In this document: piece by piece, positions 34,735 through 46,700 of the stretch
Layout of the letters: every line of letters begins with the position of its first letter
Position numbering within the stretch: position 1 is the stretch's first letter
DNA from: Chthoniobacterales bacterium
GTDB taxonomy: Bacteria; Verrucomicrobiota; Verrucomicrobiia; Chthoniobacterales; DASVRZ01
Length of the DNA stretch: 64,000 nucleotides
Assembly (NCBI GenBank): GCA_039930045.1
Contig: JBDSQB010000014.1
Span: 1-64,000 of the forward strand
Direction of reading: 5' to 3'
Program-made: the position numbers and the translations under genes
Notes under the pieces: model-generated
The model's database searches: none
What the model was told of the DNA's origin: nothing
The model's input: only the letters and a program-made list of their open reading frames with translations

Positions 34735-35457
34735 GTGAACCGTCTCCTACTCATCCTCACGTTTATGGCTGCCTTTCTATATACCGGGATGGCGCAAGTC
34801 GCCACACAGACCGAGCACTTCGAAAGTGGCGGGAAATCAGTGCGACTGGAAATTTTTACTGCCTCACCACGCGCGGACACACCAGCCATTCTCGTGCTGC
34901 ACGGCTCGACCGGAGTGGCATTTGGCAACCGGTTTATTGCTGGTCTGGCGACGCAGTTTGCCCAGCAGGGATTCGAAGTTTATCTCCTGCATTATTTCGA
35001 TCGGACGAACACGCAATACGCCGACGACGCCACAATCCGGAAGTCCTTCGCGGATTGGAGCGGCACTGTGAATGACGCATTGAAAGTCATTCACCAAAAG
35101 CGTCCAGAGGCTAAAATCGGGATTTTTGGGTACTCTCTCGGCGGCTATCTGGCGGCCGCTGCGGATGTCAGAAATCCACATGTCGCCGCGACTGTGATTT
35201 TGTCCGGCGGCATCGATGAAAATTCCCAGCGGCTCGCTGAGCGCACGGCACCCGCGCTTATTCTGCATGGAGAAGACGACACCCGCGTCCTACCCTCGGA
35301 GTCGCGAAAGTTGGAGAAAGTTCTCCGCAGCGTCGGCGGCAAACCGGAGTTTCATTTATATCCGGGAGAGGGACATATCTTTTCGCTGCCGACTTATGCG
35401 GATGTGGTGGTGCGTGGAACAGCCTTTTTTCAGAAGAACCTCCGAGTAGCGCCGTGA
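34735..35457 (+). CDS. Exported dienelactone-hydrolase-like alpha/beta hydrolase
   Basis: The 240-residue protein starts at a GTG (34735) and has a signal peptide (MNRLLLILTFMAAFLYTGMAQ). The alpha/beta hydrolase elements are visible: LVLHGSTG, nucleophile elbow GYSLGG (Ser), acid in LILHGEDDTRV and His in PGEGHIFS. In true dienelactone hydrolases the nucleophile is Cys; here it is Ser. Substrate is unknown, acting in the periplasm. It precedes opgG by 76 bases on the same strand. Confidence 0.85.
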   Translation: MNRLLLILTFMAAFLYTGMAQVATQTEHFESGGKSVRLEIFTASPRADTPAILVLHGSTGVAFGNRFIAGLATQFAQQGFEVYLLHYFDRTNTQYADDATIRKSFADWSGTVNDALKVIHQKRPEAKIGIFGYSLGGYLAAAADVRNPHVAATVILSGGIDENSQRLAERTAPALILHGEDDTRVLPSESRKLEKVLRSVGGKPEFHLYPGEGHIFSLPTYADVVVRGTAFFQKNLRVAP

Positions 35458-35533
35458 GCCACCAGTTTGGCCACACACAGCCGCATCTGCATCCACTTGC
35501 GTTTTCAGACGCCATGCATGTTAATCGCGTCGG

Positions 35534-37054
35534 ATGAAAACCCATCTCGTTTTTGCGCTCCTCACCATCGCCTTGCTGGCGCTGGTCATCAGTCAGTCGC
35601 GTGAGCGGACTTTGACCTTTCAGGACATTATCAGCCAGGCGCAAACCTTGGCGGCGGAGCCTTATGCAGCCGTCAAAGAAGTGGATTCCTCACGACTAAA
35701 AACGCTCAACTACGATCAGTATCGCGACATTCGTTGGAAAGAAGAGCAGACGCTCTGGCGCCGGTTGGGATTGCCGTTTCAGGTAAAATTTTTCATCACC
35801 GGTCACTTGAATAACGCCTCGGTAAACCTCTTTCAGGTGAACCGTGACAGCGCCCGCCCGCTGAATTTCTCCAGCGAGTATTTTAACTTCGGACCGCAGG
35901 CCAATCATCTCACGGCGCTGGATAAATTGAGCGCGGGCTACGCCGGATTTCGGGTGCATTATCCTTTGAACAAACCGGATTACCTCGACGAAGTGATGGT
36001 CTTTCTTGGCGGAAGTTATTTCCGAGCCGTTGCCAAGAACCAGCATTACGGACTCTCCGCGCGCGGCCTGGCCATCGACACGATCTCGGATCAGGCAAAG
36101 GAAGAATTTCCCGTTTTCACCTCCTTCTGGCTCGTGCAACCCGGCTCCAACGACCGCCATTTCAAGCTCTACGCCTTGCTCGATGGCCCGAGCGTTAGCG
36201 GAGCTTACGAGTTTGTTGTCGAACCTGGCGAGTCAACGCGATTTGATGTTCACGCCGTTCTTTTCTTCCGCAAAAAAGTCGAGCAGTTCGGTATCGCGCC
36301 CATGAGCAGCATGTTTTGGTATGGCGAAAACACCAGCAACAGATTCGGCGGATTTCGCCCCGAGGTGCACGATTCCGATGGGCTGTTGATTCACAACGCA
36401 GACGATGAATGGGTCTGGCGCCCGCTCTCCTGGGGAATAAATACGCAGGTAAATTCCTTCGTGGCCAATCAAACGAAAGGCTTCGGACTTCTCCAGCGCG
36501 ACCGCGATTTCAGTCATTATCAAGACCTGGAGGCGAACTACGAAAAGCGTCCTAGCACCTGGATTGAGCCGCGTGGCGACTGGGGCGCGGGCTCTGTGAA
36601 GCTGATTCAGTTTCCTACCAAAGACGAGTATTGGGACAACGTGGTCGCCTTTTGGCAGCCAGCCAAAAGCCCTCAACGCGGCGATCGCATGGATCTCAGT
36701 TACACCCTTTGGTGGCAATCGGGAGATCCTCGTTCCGAGCCGCTCGCGCGAAATGTGGCGACACGGATTGATTACCAGGACGCTCCCTACTTCCGCATTT
36801 TCGTAGTCGATTTCGCGGGCGAAGAACTGGCCAAGTTACCTCCAGAGACGCCGCTTCAGGCAGATATTTCCGCCAGCAACGGAGGGGTGCTCGACAAAGT
36901 GCAGGTGCAGAAAAACACCAACGACAACACATGGCGCGCCACATTTACCGCGAGCACGCAAACCCTCCAGAAACCGATCGAACTCCGCTGTGTGCTGCGT
37001 CAGGATGGACGCCCGCTGACAGAGACCTGGACCTCCACCTGGATTCCCCAATGA
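35534..37054 (+). CDS. opgG: Periplasmic glucan biosynthesis protein OpgG/MdoG
   Basis: This 506-residue OpgG-family protein is needed for osmoregulated periplasmic glucan synthesis, probably as a branching or modifying glycosidase-like enzyme. A signal/anchor segment occupies residues about 5-20. Family segments are LTFQDIISQAQTLAAEPY, YDQYRDIRWK, FFITGHLNNASVNLFQVN (partial), GYAGFRVHYPLN, FLGGSYFRAV, YGLSARGLAIDT and MSSMFWYGEN. The C-terminal immunoglobulin-like domain ends near PLTETWTSTWIPQ. ATGA overlap with the next gene and then opgH indicates a three-gene operon. Confidence 0.94.
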   Translation: MKTHLVFALLTIALLALVISQSRERTLTFQDIISQAQTLAAEPYAAVKEVDSSRLKTLNYDQYRDIRWKEEQTLWRRLGLPFQVKFFITGHLNNASVNLFQVNRDSARPLNFSSEYFNFGPQANHLTALDKLSAGYAGFRVHYPLNKPDYLDEVMVFLGGSYFRAVAKNQHYGLSARGLAIDTISDQAKEEFPVFTSFWLVQPGSNDRHFKLYALLDGPSVSGAYEFVVEPGESTRFDVHAVLFFRKKVEQFGIAPMSSMFWYGENTSNRFGGFRPEVHDSDGLLIHNADDEWVWRPLSWGINTQVNSFVANQTKGFGLLQRDRDFSHYQDLEANYEKRPSTWIEPRGDWGAGSVKLIQFPTKDEYWDNVVAFWQPAKSPQRGDRMDLSYTLWWQSGDPRSEPLARNVATRIDYQDAPYFRIFVVDFAGEELAKLPPETPLQADISASNGGVLDKVQVQKNTNDNTWRATFTASTQTLQKPIELRCVLRQDGRPLTETWTSTWIPQ

Positions 37055-37587
37055 GCGATTGGAACGAAGCCTGCGAGAGGCTGGAATATTATCTTCGCAG
37101 CTACCATGTGTCCGACCGTGAGCGGGTGCTGCAACTTACGCTGGAGATTCTCGCGCAGGCCAAAAAAGAGCACGCCGCAGACCCTTCGCAGACGCCTTTG
37201 CAGATAACCATGAAACTCGCCATGGACCGGACCGATGCCTGGTTCATCAATCTCGCCGGTACGTCTACGGCGATTCACCATCCGCTGGGAGCACGCGGTC
37301 GCGCCGTCTGGCTGGCGATCGAGGGACATCGCAAATGGCCATCGGCCTTTCTCTCGGAAAACCCTCCCGCCGAACTTCTGGAAGCCGTACGCCAGCAAAG
37401 TATGGAAGCGGGCCCGGGTCTGGAATTTACCAGTCTGCTGCGCAAGGAAATCGATTATGGTCCAGTCGAAGATCTGGCCCGCGAGACATGGGAAAAATTT
37501 TCCTGGGCACATGTCTTGGGCGCATTCCTGCTCTGGACCGCGATATTTTTTGCAGCCTGGGCTAGCTGGCTCCACTTGCATCCATGA
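37051..37587 (+). CDS. Hypothetical protein between opgG and opgH, C-terminal membrane anchor
   Basis: This 178-residue protein of no recognised family starts at MSDWNEACERLEYYL. A helical N-terminal region with DRERVLQLTLEILAQAK is followed by WFINLAGTSTAIHHPLGARGRAVWLA and a single C-terminal hydrophobic segment (VLGAFLLWTAIFFAAWASWL). It overlaps both neighbours by four bases, so it is translationally coupled to opgG and opgH. In E. coli the two opg genes are adjacent; this extra gene may encode an accessory of the glucan synthase (inference). Confidence 0.8.
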   Translation: MSDWNEACERLEYYLRSYHVSDRERVLQLTLEILAQAKKEHAADPSQTPLQITMKLAMDRTDAWFINLAGTSTAIHHPLGARGRAVWLAIEGHRKWPSAFLSENPPAELLEAVRQQSMEAGPGLEFTSLLRKEIDYGPVEDLARETWEKFSWAHVLGAFLLWTAIFFAAWASWLHLHP

Positions 37588-39626
37588 ACGCTTTTGTCTC
37601 ACCCGGAAATGACGTTGTCTCGGCTCGTCGCGCCGCTTTTCTCGCGACTGGGATCGGTCTGACAGCAACTGGACTGTGGCTGATCTGGCAGCGCTTTTCC
37701 CCAAACGGACGCACTCCATTGGAGTGGGCGTTGATGATCCTTTTCGGCGTTCTGTTTTTGCAGCTGGCCTTCGGCTTCAGCATCGCGTTCTGGGGCTTTG
37801 TGACATTCCTGCGCGGTGGAGATCGGGCTCAAATCATGTCCGGTCTGCCGGAGGTTTCTGATGCGGGGGAAATCAGCGCGACGGCGATTGTCATGCCCGT
37901 TTTCAACGAGGATGTTACTCGGGTCTTTCGTGGCTTGGAATCAATGGTGCGCTCCCTCGAGGACACGGGTCAGAGCGCGGCTTTCGATTTCTATATTTTG
38001 AGTGACTCGAACCAGCCGGACAACTGGCTCGCTGAGGAAGCGGCTTGGCTGGATCTTTGCAGCCGGTTGTCTGCATTCGGGCATATCTTTTATCGCAAAC
38101 GCCGGGTGTCGCTGCATGGCAAAAGCGGCAACATCGCCGACTTTTGCCGACGCTGGGGCAAGCGTTATCGCTACATGGTCATCCTCGATGCGGACAGCAT
38201 TATGCAGGGCGACACTCTGGTGCGCCTCGCTCGCGCGCTGGACGCCAATCCTACGGTTGGGATTATTCAGACTGCACCCAAACTCGTTCGCGGCACAACG
38301 GTTTTGCAACGGCTCGTGCAATTTACAACGTCGGTTGTCGGACCCATTTTTGCGGCTGGCTCAAATTTCTGGCAACTCGCCGGCGGTAACTATTGGGGAC
38401 ACAATGCCATCATTCGGCTCCAGCCGTTTATGGAGCATTGCGTGCTGCCCGAACTGCCGGTAAAAGATCCCGACGCCCGGCACATCATGAGTCACGATAC
38501 GATCGAAGCCGCGCTCATGCAGCAGGCTGGCTTCCAAGTTTGGCTGGCTTATGAGGAGCTCGGCTCCTTTGAGGAAGGTCCGCCCAATTTGACCGAAAGC
38601 CTCAAACGCGACCGCCGCTGGTGTCAGGGAAATCTACAGCATTTCTGGTTTCTCTTTGCACCTGGCACAAATTTTTCAAACCGGGTCCACATCTTGTTTG
38701 GCCTGATGGCTTACATCACTTCGCCATTATTGGTTCTGTCGATTATTCTCGGCGGAGTGGACTCCTACTGGGCGGGACGTTACGCGCTACTCTCATCCCA
38801 ACCGGAAGATCCAGCGTGGTCGAATAGCAGCTGGGCAACGATGAATTTGCTTTGGCTGACCATCGCATTGCTCTTCATTCCAAAAATTCTAGGAACGATC
38901 ACAGCCCTGCCTCGAACGCGGCATTTTGGCGGCGGACTCCGGCTCTTTTTGAGTTCCCTGTTTGAAACTCTGCTCTCGATTCTGCTCGCGCCAGTGATGC
39001 TTTTTTTCTACACGAAATTTGTCGTTCTGACGATGCTCGGCATCCGCGTATCATGGAAGACACAGAATCGTTCCGGTTCCGGCATTCCGCTGGGTGATGC
39101 CATTCGGGAGTATTGGCAGCCGACATTTGCGGGAATTATCGCCACCGCAGCTTGTCTCCATTGGACTCCCGATCTTTTTTGGTGGCTTTCTCCCTTGCTG
39201 GCGGGATGGCTGCTTACAATTCCTCTGGTGATGTTTTCCGGCTCGGAACAAATCGGAGCGTGGCTTCTCCGCAAGGGGCTCATGCTTATTCCAGAGGAGA
39301 TCGCGGCACCTGGGGTTCTGGCATTTTTGGATTCCAACAATTCCGTTGAGTCCCCAGGCAGCGGATTGCTGGATGTTTTCCGCTCGCCCTACATGAATGC
39401 GATCCATCTATCTTTCCTTCGTCGCAATCGCCCGCGCACACACTACAAGGCTGAGTACTTGGAACGCCTGCGCCACCGTCTGCTTCATGAAGGTCCGTCC
39501 TCGCTCAGCCGCCGGGAAACACTGGCATTGCTCTGGGACCCGGATGCAGTGGCCGCGACCCATCGCAGTCTATGGGCGGCGGAACCTGGTTCCCTGCATG
39601 CGTCCTGGCTGCCTCCAGCTGGTTGA
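37584..39626 (+). CDS. opgH: Glucans biosynthesis glucosyltransferase OpgH/MdoH
   Basis: This 680-residue inner-membrane GT2 family enzyme polymerises UDP-glucose into the linear glucan backbone. Two N-terminal membrane segments precede the catalytic domain: VMPVFNEDVTRVFRGLESM, the DxD region VILDADSIM, NYWGHNAIIRL, LPVKDPDARHIMSHDTIEA and the Q/DRRWCQGN motif near residue 345. At least five C-terminal membrane segments follow. It is slightly shorter than the E. coli MdoH (about 850 residues), chiefly at the N-terminus. Confidence 0.95.
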   Translation: MNAFVSPGNDVVSARRAAFLATGIGLTATGLWLIWQRFSPNGRTPLEWALMILFGVLFLQLAFGFSIAFWGFVTFLRGGDRAQIMSGLPEVSDAGEISATAIVMPVFNEDVTRVFRGLESMVRSLEDTGQSAAFDFYILSDSNQPDNWLAEEAAWLDLCSRLSAFGHIFYRKRRVSLHGKSGNIADFCRRWGKRYRYMVILDADSIMQGDTLVRLARALDANPTVGIIQTAPKLVRGTTVLQRLVQFTTSVVGPIFAAGSNFWQLAGGNYWGHNAIIRLQPFMEHCVLPELPVKDPDARHIMSHDTIEAALMQQAGFQVWLAYEELGSFEEGPPNLTESLKRDRRWCQGNLQHFWFLFAPGTNFSNRVHILFGLMAYITSPLLVLSIILGGVDSYWAGRYALLSSQPEDPAWSNSSWATMNLLWLTIALLFIPKILGTITALPRTRHFGGGLRLFLSSLFETLLSILLAPVMLFFYTKFVVLTMLGIRVSWKTQNRSGSGIPLGDAIREYWQPTFAGIIATAACLHWTPDLFWWLSPLLAGWLLTIPLVMFSGSEQIGAWLLRKGLMLIPEEIAAPGVLAFLDSNNSVESPGSGLLDVFRSPYMNAIHLSFLRRNRPRTHYKAEYLERLRHRLLHEGPSSLSRRETLALLWDPDAVAATHRSLWAAEPGSLHASWLPPAG

Positions 39627-39694
39627 TTCGAATTCAGAGTGGAGGGAGCTGTTTGGTTGTTTATTTTGGAAAGCATTCCGTCTAAAACGGCGGA

Positions 39695-40582
39695 ATGACT
39701 TCTTCCAAAAAAGGCATCGTCCTTGCAGGCGGTGCCGGAACCCGGCTGCACCCGCTCACGCAGATTGTCTGCAAACAACTCCTGCCGATCTACGACAAGC
39801 CGATGATTCATTACCCGCTGAGCACGCTGATGCTAGGCGGGATTCGGGAGGTACTTATCATCTCCACACCGAAGGACATTCCGATGTTTCAGCACCTCTT
39901 CGGCGACGGCAGCAGTCTGGGAATGCAGATCGAATACGCCATCCAGCCGGAGCCGAATGGCATCGCGCAAGCCTTCATAATCGGTGAAAAATTTCTCGCT
40001 GGGAATGGAGTTTCATTGGTCTTGGGGGATAACATATTCCACGGCAATCTGGATTTTTATCGCGAAGCCTTGCAGATCGAAAACGGTGCCTGCGTCTTCG
40101 CCTATCAGGTCTCCGATCCGGAGCGTTACGGAGTAGTCGAGTTTGATTCGACTGGGCGCGCCATCAGTCTGGAGGAAAAGCCGAAGGTGCCGAAAAGCCA
40201 TTACGCCGTGCCGGGCCTCTACGTTTACGATTCGGAAATCGTGGAGATTTGCCGCAACCTCGCTCCGTCACCACGTGGCGAGTTGGAGATTACCGACGTA
40301 AACCTGACCTATCTCCAGCGTAATAAGTTGCACGTGAAAATGCTCAGTCGCGGCATGGCCTGGCTCGACACGGGCACCCACGCGAGCTTGTTGGAGGCTT
40401 CCAATTACATCGCAACACTGGAGAATCGCCAGGGTTTGAAAGTGGCCTGCCTGGAGGAAATTGCCCTTGTCCAAAGCTTCATCGATGTCGCTGGTTTGGA
40501 GCGCATCATTTCCGACCTGCCGGGAAGTCCCTATCGAAAATATCTGGAAAAAGTCTGCGCAGAATTCTTGCAGCCCGGGTGA
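39695..40582 (+). CDS. rmlA: Glucose-1-phosphate thymidylyltransferase
   Basis: RmlA makes dTDP-glucose, the first step to dTDP-rhamnose and other dTDP-sugars. The 295-residue length is normal. Motifs are the nucleotide-binding GIVLAGGAGTRLHPLT, QLLPIYDKPMIHYPLS, the substrate loop IQPEPNGIAQAF, VLGDNIFHG (metal Asp), EEKPKVPKSHYAVPGLYVYD, ELEITDVN and AWLDTGTHASLLEA. It stands alone on the plus strand after opgH; rmlB and rmlD are not in this window, and an RmlC-like cupin lies at 28.8 kb. Confidence 0.96.
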   Translation: MTSSKKGIVLAGGAGTRLHPLTQIVCKQLLPIYDKPMIHYPLSTLMLGGIREVLIISTPKDIPMFQHLFGDGSSLGMQIEYAIQPEPNGIAQAFIIGEKFLAGNGVSLVLGDNIFHGNLDFYREALQIENGACVFAYQVSDPERYGVVEFDSTGRAISLEEKPKVPKSHYAVPGLYVYDSEIVEICRNLAPSPRGELEITDVNLTYLQRNKLHVKMLSRGMAWLDTGTHASLLEASNYIATLENRQGLKVACLEEIALVQSFIDVAGLERIISDLPGSPYRKYLEKVCAEFLQPG

Positions 40583-40726
40583 TTTCGCCACTCACGGTTG
40601 AGGGCAGCGACCGTTTCTCAAAATACGCCTGAAACCTCCTGAGAGATTTCAAAGTTGAGAAGGAAAAGAATTAATTTTCTTATCTTACAGAGGTAAGCAA
40701 AAAGAAAACACAGAATTTAACGCCTG

Positions 40727-40742
40727 TGGCATACATATTGCA
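40727..40742 (+). promoter_or_regulatory. Sigma-54 promoter of the giant PEP-CTERM repeat gene
   Basis: TGGCATACATATTGCA matches TGGCAYR-N4-TTGCW at every defined position. It ends 33 bases before the ATG at 40776. The surrounding gap 40583-40775 is AT-rich and holds no gene. Sigma-54 control with a PrsK/PrsR pair is known for other PEP-CTERM genes. Confidence 0.75.
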
Positions 40743-40775
40743 TGGATACGTTTAGAACAAATTTATCATGTTAAT

Positions 40776-43700
40776 ATGCTATCCATCCCAGTTCGGATTA
40801 CCGGGCGCAAAAAATCAGCTTTAGCGCCTTGGCTGCTATTCGCTTGTTTGGGAATTTCATATTGGACACAAAGTCGAGCCGCCACCCTCACATGGACGGG
40901 AGCTGCGGGTAACGGGAGTATTTTTTCCTCCGGAAACTGGAATCCGGCCCAAGTGCCGGTGACAGGTGATGCGCTGATTTTTTCCGGCACTAGCAGTCTC
41001 GCCGCAGACGCGGGGAGCACCGCGCTCACTGTCGCCACACTCAACTTCGACGCCACGGCAGGCGCGTTTGTGCTCAATGGCACGAATACACTCAAACTCA
41101 CCGCTGCCGGCGGTATCACGACTAGCAGCAGGACGGCAGAAACGCTCAACCCAAACATCCTTCTGGGAATTGCGCAAACATGGACCTCGAATACGAGCGG
41201 TAATCTGGTCATCAACGGCAGCGTCGCCAATGGTGGCTACCTGCTCACGTTGGCAGGTGCGGGACTGACCACTATCAACGGCATCATCAGCGGCTCGGGC
41301 GGCCTGACGAAAAGCTCCACGGGTGTGGGAACATTGCAACTCAACGGAGCCAATACGTATGCCGGCAACACCAGCCTCGGCTCCGGCCTCACGCAGATCG
41401 GAAATAACTCGGCTCTCGGCACGGGCATCCTGACCTTTGCCAGTTCCACCACAAAAATCGAGGCGATAGGCGGACCCAGAACTCTGGCGAATAATTACGT
41501 CTTCGGATCGACCCTCAATGTTCAAGGCGCGAACGACATCACTCTGAATGGCAGCGGGAGCTTCACCGCCACTCGCAAGATTTACATCAATGGCACGGGC
41601 ATCTTCACTCTAAACGGCGCGATTTCCGGGACAGGCACACTTACCAAATATGGCACTGGCACGCTCGCTCTGGCGGGTGCTAACACACATACCGGTGGCG
41701 TTTCACTGGCTGCCGGGACTTTGATCGCAGCCAACAGCGGCGTCTTTGGCGCTGGTGCCATCAGCCTGGGCTCGGGCACTTTGCAGACTGCAGGCAACGC
41801 GCTGACTCTGGCCAACACGGTTTCATTAGGCGGCAATACCATCTTCGCAGGCAGCCAGAATATTACCTTCAGCGGTAACGCCACACTCACCGGGAGCCGC
41901 ACTCTGACGAATAATTCCACAGGAACGGTGACCTATAACGGCGCAATCAGCGGCGGCGCTTATTATTTTTATAAAAAGGGCACCGGCACCTTCGCTTTTG
42001 GCGGCACCGCCGCAAATACCTTCACCGGCCTCACGAACATCTATGATGGTGGCCTGCTCCTCGGAAAAACAGCGGGAGTCAACGCCGTCGCAGGCGCCCT
42101 GCGCATCGGCGATGGAGTGGGTGCCGTCGGCAGCGCCTGGACGCAACTCAACGCCAGCAACCAGATTATCGACACCTCGGCGCTGACCATGTATGGCGAC
42201 GGCGAACTGCGTTTGCTGTCCAACAATGAAACCATTGGGTCATTGACTACCTACGGCGGTTCCATTACCGGCAGCGGCACTTTGGGCTTGGGCGGCAATG
42301 TCACTTTCACTTCATCTGGAACCACACCCGCCACCATCGCTGCCAATCTCGCGCTCAATGCCGCGCGGACTTTCAGCATTGCCGATAACCCGAACGTGGC
42401 CATCGACATGTCGGTCAGCGGCGTCATTTCCGACGGTGCGAGTTCCAGTGCGATCACCAAGACCGGTTCCGGCACCATCGATCTCACGGGTGCCAATACG
42501 TTCTCCGGCGGGTTGAACGTCAACGCTGGCGTCCTCCAGGCGGGAGCAAACACCGCGCTTGGCACGACCGCTGTCAATCTGGGCGACACCACAGGAACAG
42601 CCACGGCCGGCCTCCTTTTCGACACCAGTTCAGGCCTCGCCATTTCCAACGCCATCACAGCGCGCACCGGCAGTTCCGGCACACTCACTCTGGGCGGGCT
42701 CAATACCAGTGGAGTGAACATTTTCGCCGGTGCGATCACACTCGCCCGGAGCATTAGCCTCACCGCCGCCGCCGGGGGCGAAGTCGATCTCAATGGAGCC
42801 ATTAGTGGCGCGGGCGGCATCACCAAAATCGGCGCGGGCATCGTCAAACTCAACTCTGCAAACACCCACAGCGGTGCGACCGTCATCAACGCCGGCACCC
42901 TGCTGCTCGGTGCCAGCAATGCCCTCGGCGCTGGAGCCGTCACCGTCACGGCGGGCACATTGGACTTAGGTTCTAATCACTCGGCCACCGTCGGGGCCAT
43001 CACCCTCACCAGCGGCTCGCTCCTCGGCACCGGCACCTCGACCCTCACCAGTGGCGCAGCCATGAGCGTGAGCAGCGGCACCATTTCGCTCAACCTCGCC
43101 GGCACCGGAGGTCTCACTAAATCCACCACCGGCGATGTCGTCGTGAGCGGAGCCAACATTTTTACCGGCACCAGCAGCATCACGGCAGGCAGCTTCACAG
43201 CCGGAGCCGCGAACGCCTTCTCGGCCAGTTCCGCCGTCACCGTTTCCACGGGTGCCACACTTGCCCTGCAAAATTTCAACAACACCATCGCCTCCCTGGC
43301 TGGCGCGGGAAGCGTCACCCTCGGCAGCGCCACTCTTACTACAGGCGGCAACAACACTTCCACCACATTTACCGGCGTCCTCAGCGGCAGCGGCGGACTC
43401 ACCAAAACCGGCACCGGCGTTTTGGCATTGGGCGCGACCAATACTTACAGTGGTACCACTACGATCAACGGCGGCACCCTTCGTTTCGCTGTTAACAACG
43501 CCATCAACGCCAACAGTGCCGTGACTCTCGCCAGCGGCTCCGTCCTCGACCTGGCCAATTTCACCGGCAGCTTCGGCTCCATCGCAGGAGCGGGAAATAT
43601 CACCCAAGGCAGCGGTGCGCTCAGCTTCGGCGGCGACAACTCCAGCACCACATTTTCCGGTGCATTGAGTGGCACGGGCGGCATCACCAAAGACGGCACC

Positions 43701-46700
43701 GGCACCACCACATTGACCGGAGCCAGCACCACGACTGGCGGCACCATTCTTTCCAATGGAAAAATCGTCCTTTCTGGAGCGACCGGCGTCCTGGCCACCA
43801 CCAGCATTACCATCCGCACCGGAGCCACATTGGAGTTGAATAACACTGTCGCTGAAAACGGCAACCGCCTTGCCGATAACGCCGCCATTACTCTCAATGG
43901 CGGCTCGCTGCGGCTGCTTTCCGACAGCAACGGCACGCTGGAAAGTGCCGGCTTGCTCACCATCGCCTCGGGTGCCAGCGCGCTCGAAGTCGTCCACAAC
44001 GGCAACCTCCTCACCAACACCCGGCTGACATTCACCAGCCTCGGCAGCATCGCCAGCGGAGCCAATGTGAATTTCACGGGCACCGGCGGCACCTTGGGAG
44101 ACGCCTTCGGACCGCAGATTTACATCACCGGCCAAGCCAATGGATTGCTCGGGAGCTGGGCCACAGTGGGAGCCGATCCGGCGGAATACAGCACCTTCGG
44201 CATTCGCGCTTACGGCGATTATTATGAAGGCATTATCGGGTTGAACTACAACAGCACGGCCAAGATTGTTCGTCTCTCCGCCAGTACACTGTCCGCCGCT
44301 TTCACGCTCACCAACAGCGCACAGACCACCGATCTCGGACTCAATCTGACCAACATCGCCACGGTCGATCTCGGGAGTGATTCTAGTCGCACGTTGAATC
44401 TCCTCGGCGGCTCGCTCATCAAAAGCACCGCCACAGACACCGTCATCAACGGCTCTGGAGTGCTCACCGCCGGTGGTTCCTCCTCTGCCAGCCTCGCCAT
44501 TTCCGTCAATCCCGGCAGCAGCCTCACCATTGCCTCCGTCATTGCCAATAATTCCGGCGGCACTGTTGGCCTGATCAAATCCGACTCCGGCGCGCTCACC
44601 TTGTCGGGGGCCAACACATTCACCGGCAACGTCACCCTCAATGGTGGCACGACGAATATTTCCACCGAGGCAAACCTGGGTGCGGCCGGAAATGACGTCA
44701 CCTTCGGCGGCGGCACGCTGCATCTCACGGGCAGCTTCACTTCATCCAGCGGCAAAAGTTTCAGCATCATTTCCAGCCAGTCGGGTTCCATTGATATCGA
44801 CGCGGCCCAGACCCTCACCCTGTCGAACACCAGCGGGGCATTGCAGACTGGGAACGCCGCCGCCACGCTCATCAAAACCGGCGCGGGCACGCTCATCGTG
44901 CAAAATGCCAACACCGCTTTCACCGGCACATTGCAGGTTAACCAAGGCCGCGCCGAGTTGCGCAATGCCCAGTCGCTCGCAGGCAGTGTCGCCCTCAACG
45001 GCGGCACCCTCGCGCTCGTGGCCAACACCTCCACCAGTTTTGGAAATACCCTGAACATCCTCTCCAGCAGCACGGTGCAAGTGGACCGACTCTCCGGCAC
45101 CGGAGCCGTGACGCATTCCCTGGGCACCGTCAATCTCGGCGCATCCACCTGGACCATTTCCGGAGCCAATGCCGCGTCGCTCACGGTCGGCGCGGTCAAT
45201 CTCGCTGGAGCGGGAATTTTCAATCCCACCACAGCCGACCTCACTACTGGCGCGATCGGCGGGTCTCAAAATCTCACAAAATCGGGTGCGGGCGTGCTCA
45301 CGGTCAACGGTGTTAGCACTTACACGGGAGCGACACTGGTGAACACCGGCACACTGCGCCTTGGCGTAGCCGATGCATTGCCGACAACAACCGATCTCAC
45401 CGTGTCCAGCGGAGCCGGTTTCGATCTGGCCGGGTTCAATGCCACAACGAATTCGTTGTCGGGAGCAGGCAGCGTCACTCTCGGCGGCGGCACGCTCAAC
45501 ACGGGCAGCAACACCTCGAGTTTCACTGGAATCATCAGCGGCTCCGGTGGCCTTACCAAAACCGGCAATGGCACGCTCACTCTCACCAGCCAAAGCACCT
45601 ACACCGGCGCGACGAACATCAACTCCGGCACCTTGTTCCTCGGCGGAGCGAACCTTCTTCCCACCAGCACAAATCTCACCGTTGCGGGCGGAGCGACACT
45701 CCTCTTGAACGGAAACAACACCGCCGCCGCGTCTCTTTCTGGCGCGGGAATCGTCGTGCTCGGTGCTGGCAGCTTCACCACCGGCAGCAGTTCATCCACC
45801 TTCAGCGGGACTTTAAGCGGACTCGGCGGCTTCATCAAAACCGGCGCGGGCACGTTCACAATCAGCGGCGGGAGCACCTACTCGGGGGCGACCAGTCTCA
45901 ACGCTGGCAGCGTGATCGTTCGCAACTCCGCGGCGCTCGGGGACGTTAGCGGCGGCATCGTTCTCGCCAGTGGAGCCGAACTTCAGTTGGAAAACGACAT
46001 CGCGCTCGGAAAGGCGCTCACCACCAGCGGCACATTGCGCAACAACTCCGGTGCCAACATTTACAGCGGCAACGTGACTCTGGGCGGAAACAGCACCATC
46101 ACCGCCGACGCGGGTTCCATCGAAATCAGCGGCGATCTCGCCTTGGCCGGAAACACACTCACTGTTTCTGGTTCCGCCGATAGCACGATTTTGGGCGTAA
46201 TCAGCGGCGCAGGCTCAATCACCAAATCCGGCGCGGGCACGCTGATTTTCGGCGATGACAATACTTACAGCGGAGTCACATCGGTATCGTCTGGCACGCT
46301 GCAAATCGCTTCCGCCAGCGCCCTCGGCTCCACTGCTGCTGGCACGACGGTCGCGGGAGGCGCGACGCTCCTCATCGACGAAGCCGTCGGCGGCTTGAAC
46401 GTCGCAGCCGAGGCTCTCAGCTTGAGCGGCAGTGGAACGCTGCGCAGCAACGCGGGACAAAACACGTGGAACGGAAACATTTCATTGGGCGCCAACAGCA
46501 GCATCCAAGTCGATGCCGACACCCTCACGCTGGCCGGAAACGTGACGGAATCGGGCGGCTCCCGCACCCTCATCAAAACCGGCGCAGGCACGCTCCTGAT
46601 CGACGGACTCGCCAGTCAAACTGGCGGCACCAACATCACAGGCGGCAACCTCCAGTTGAATTCCTCGGATCGTCTTTTCCAGTCGGGAGCCCTCGTCATT

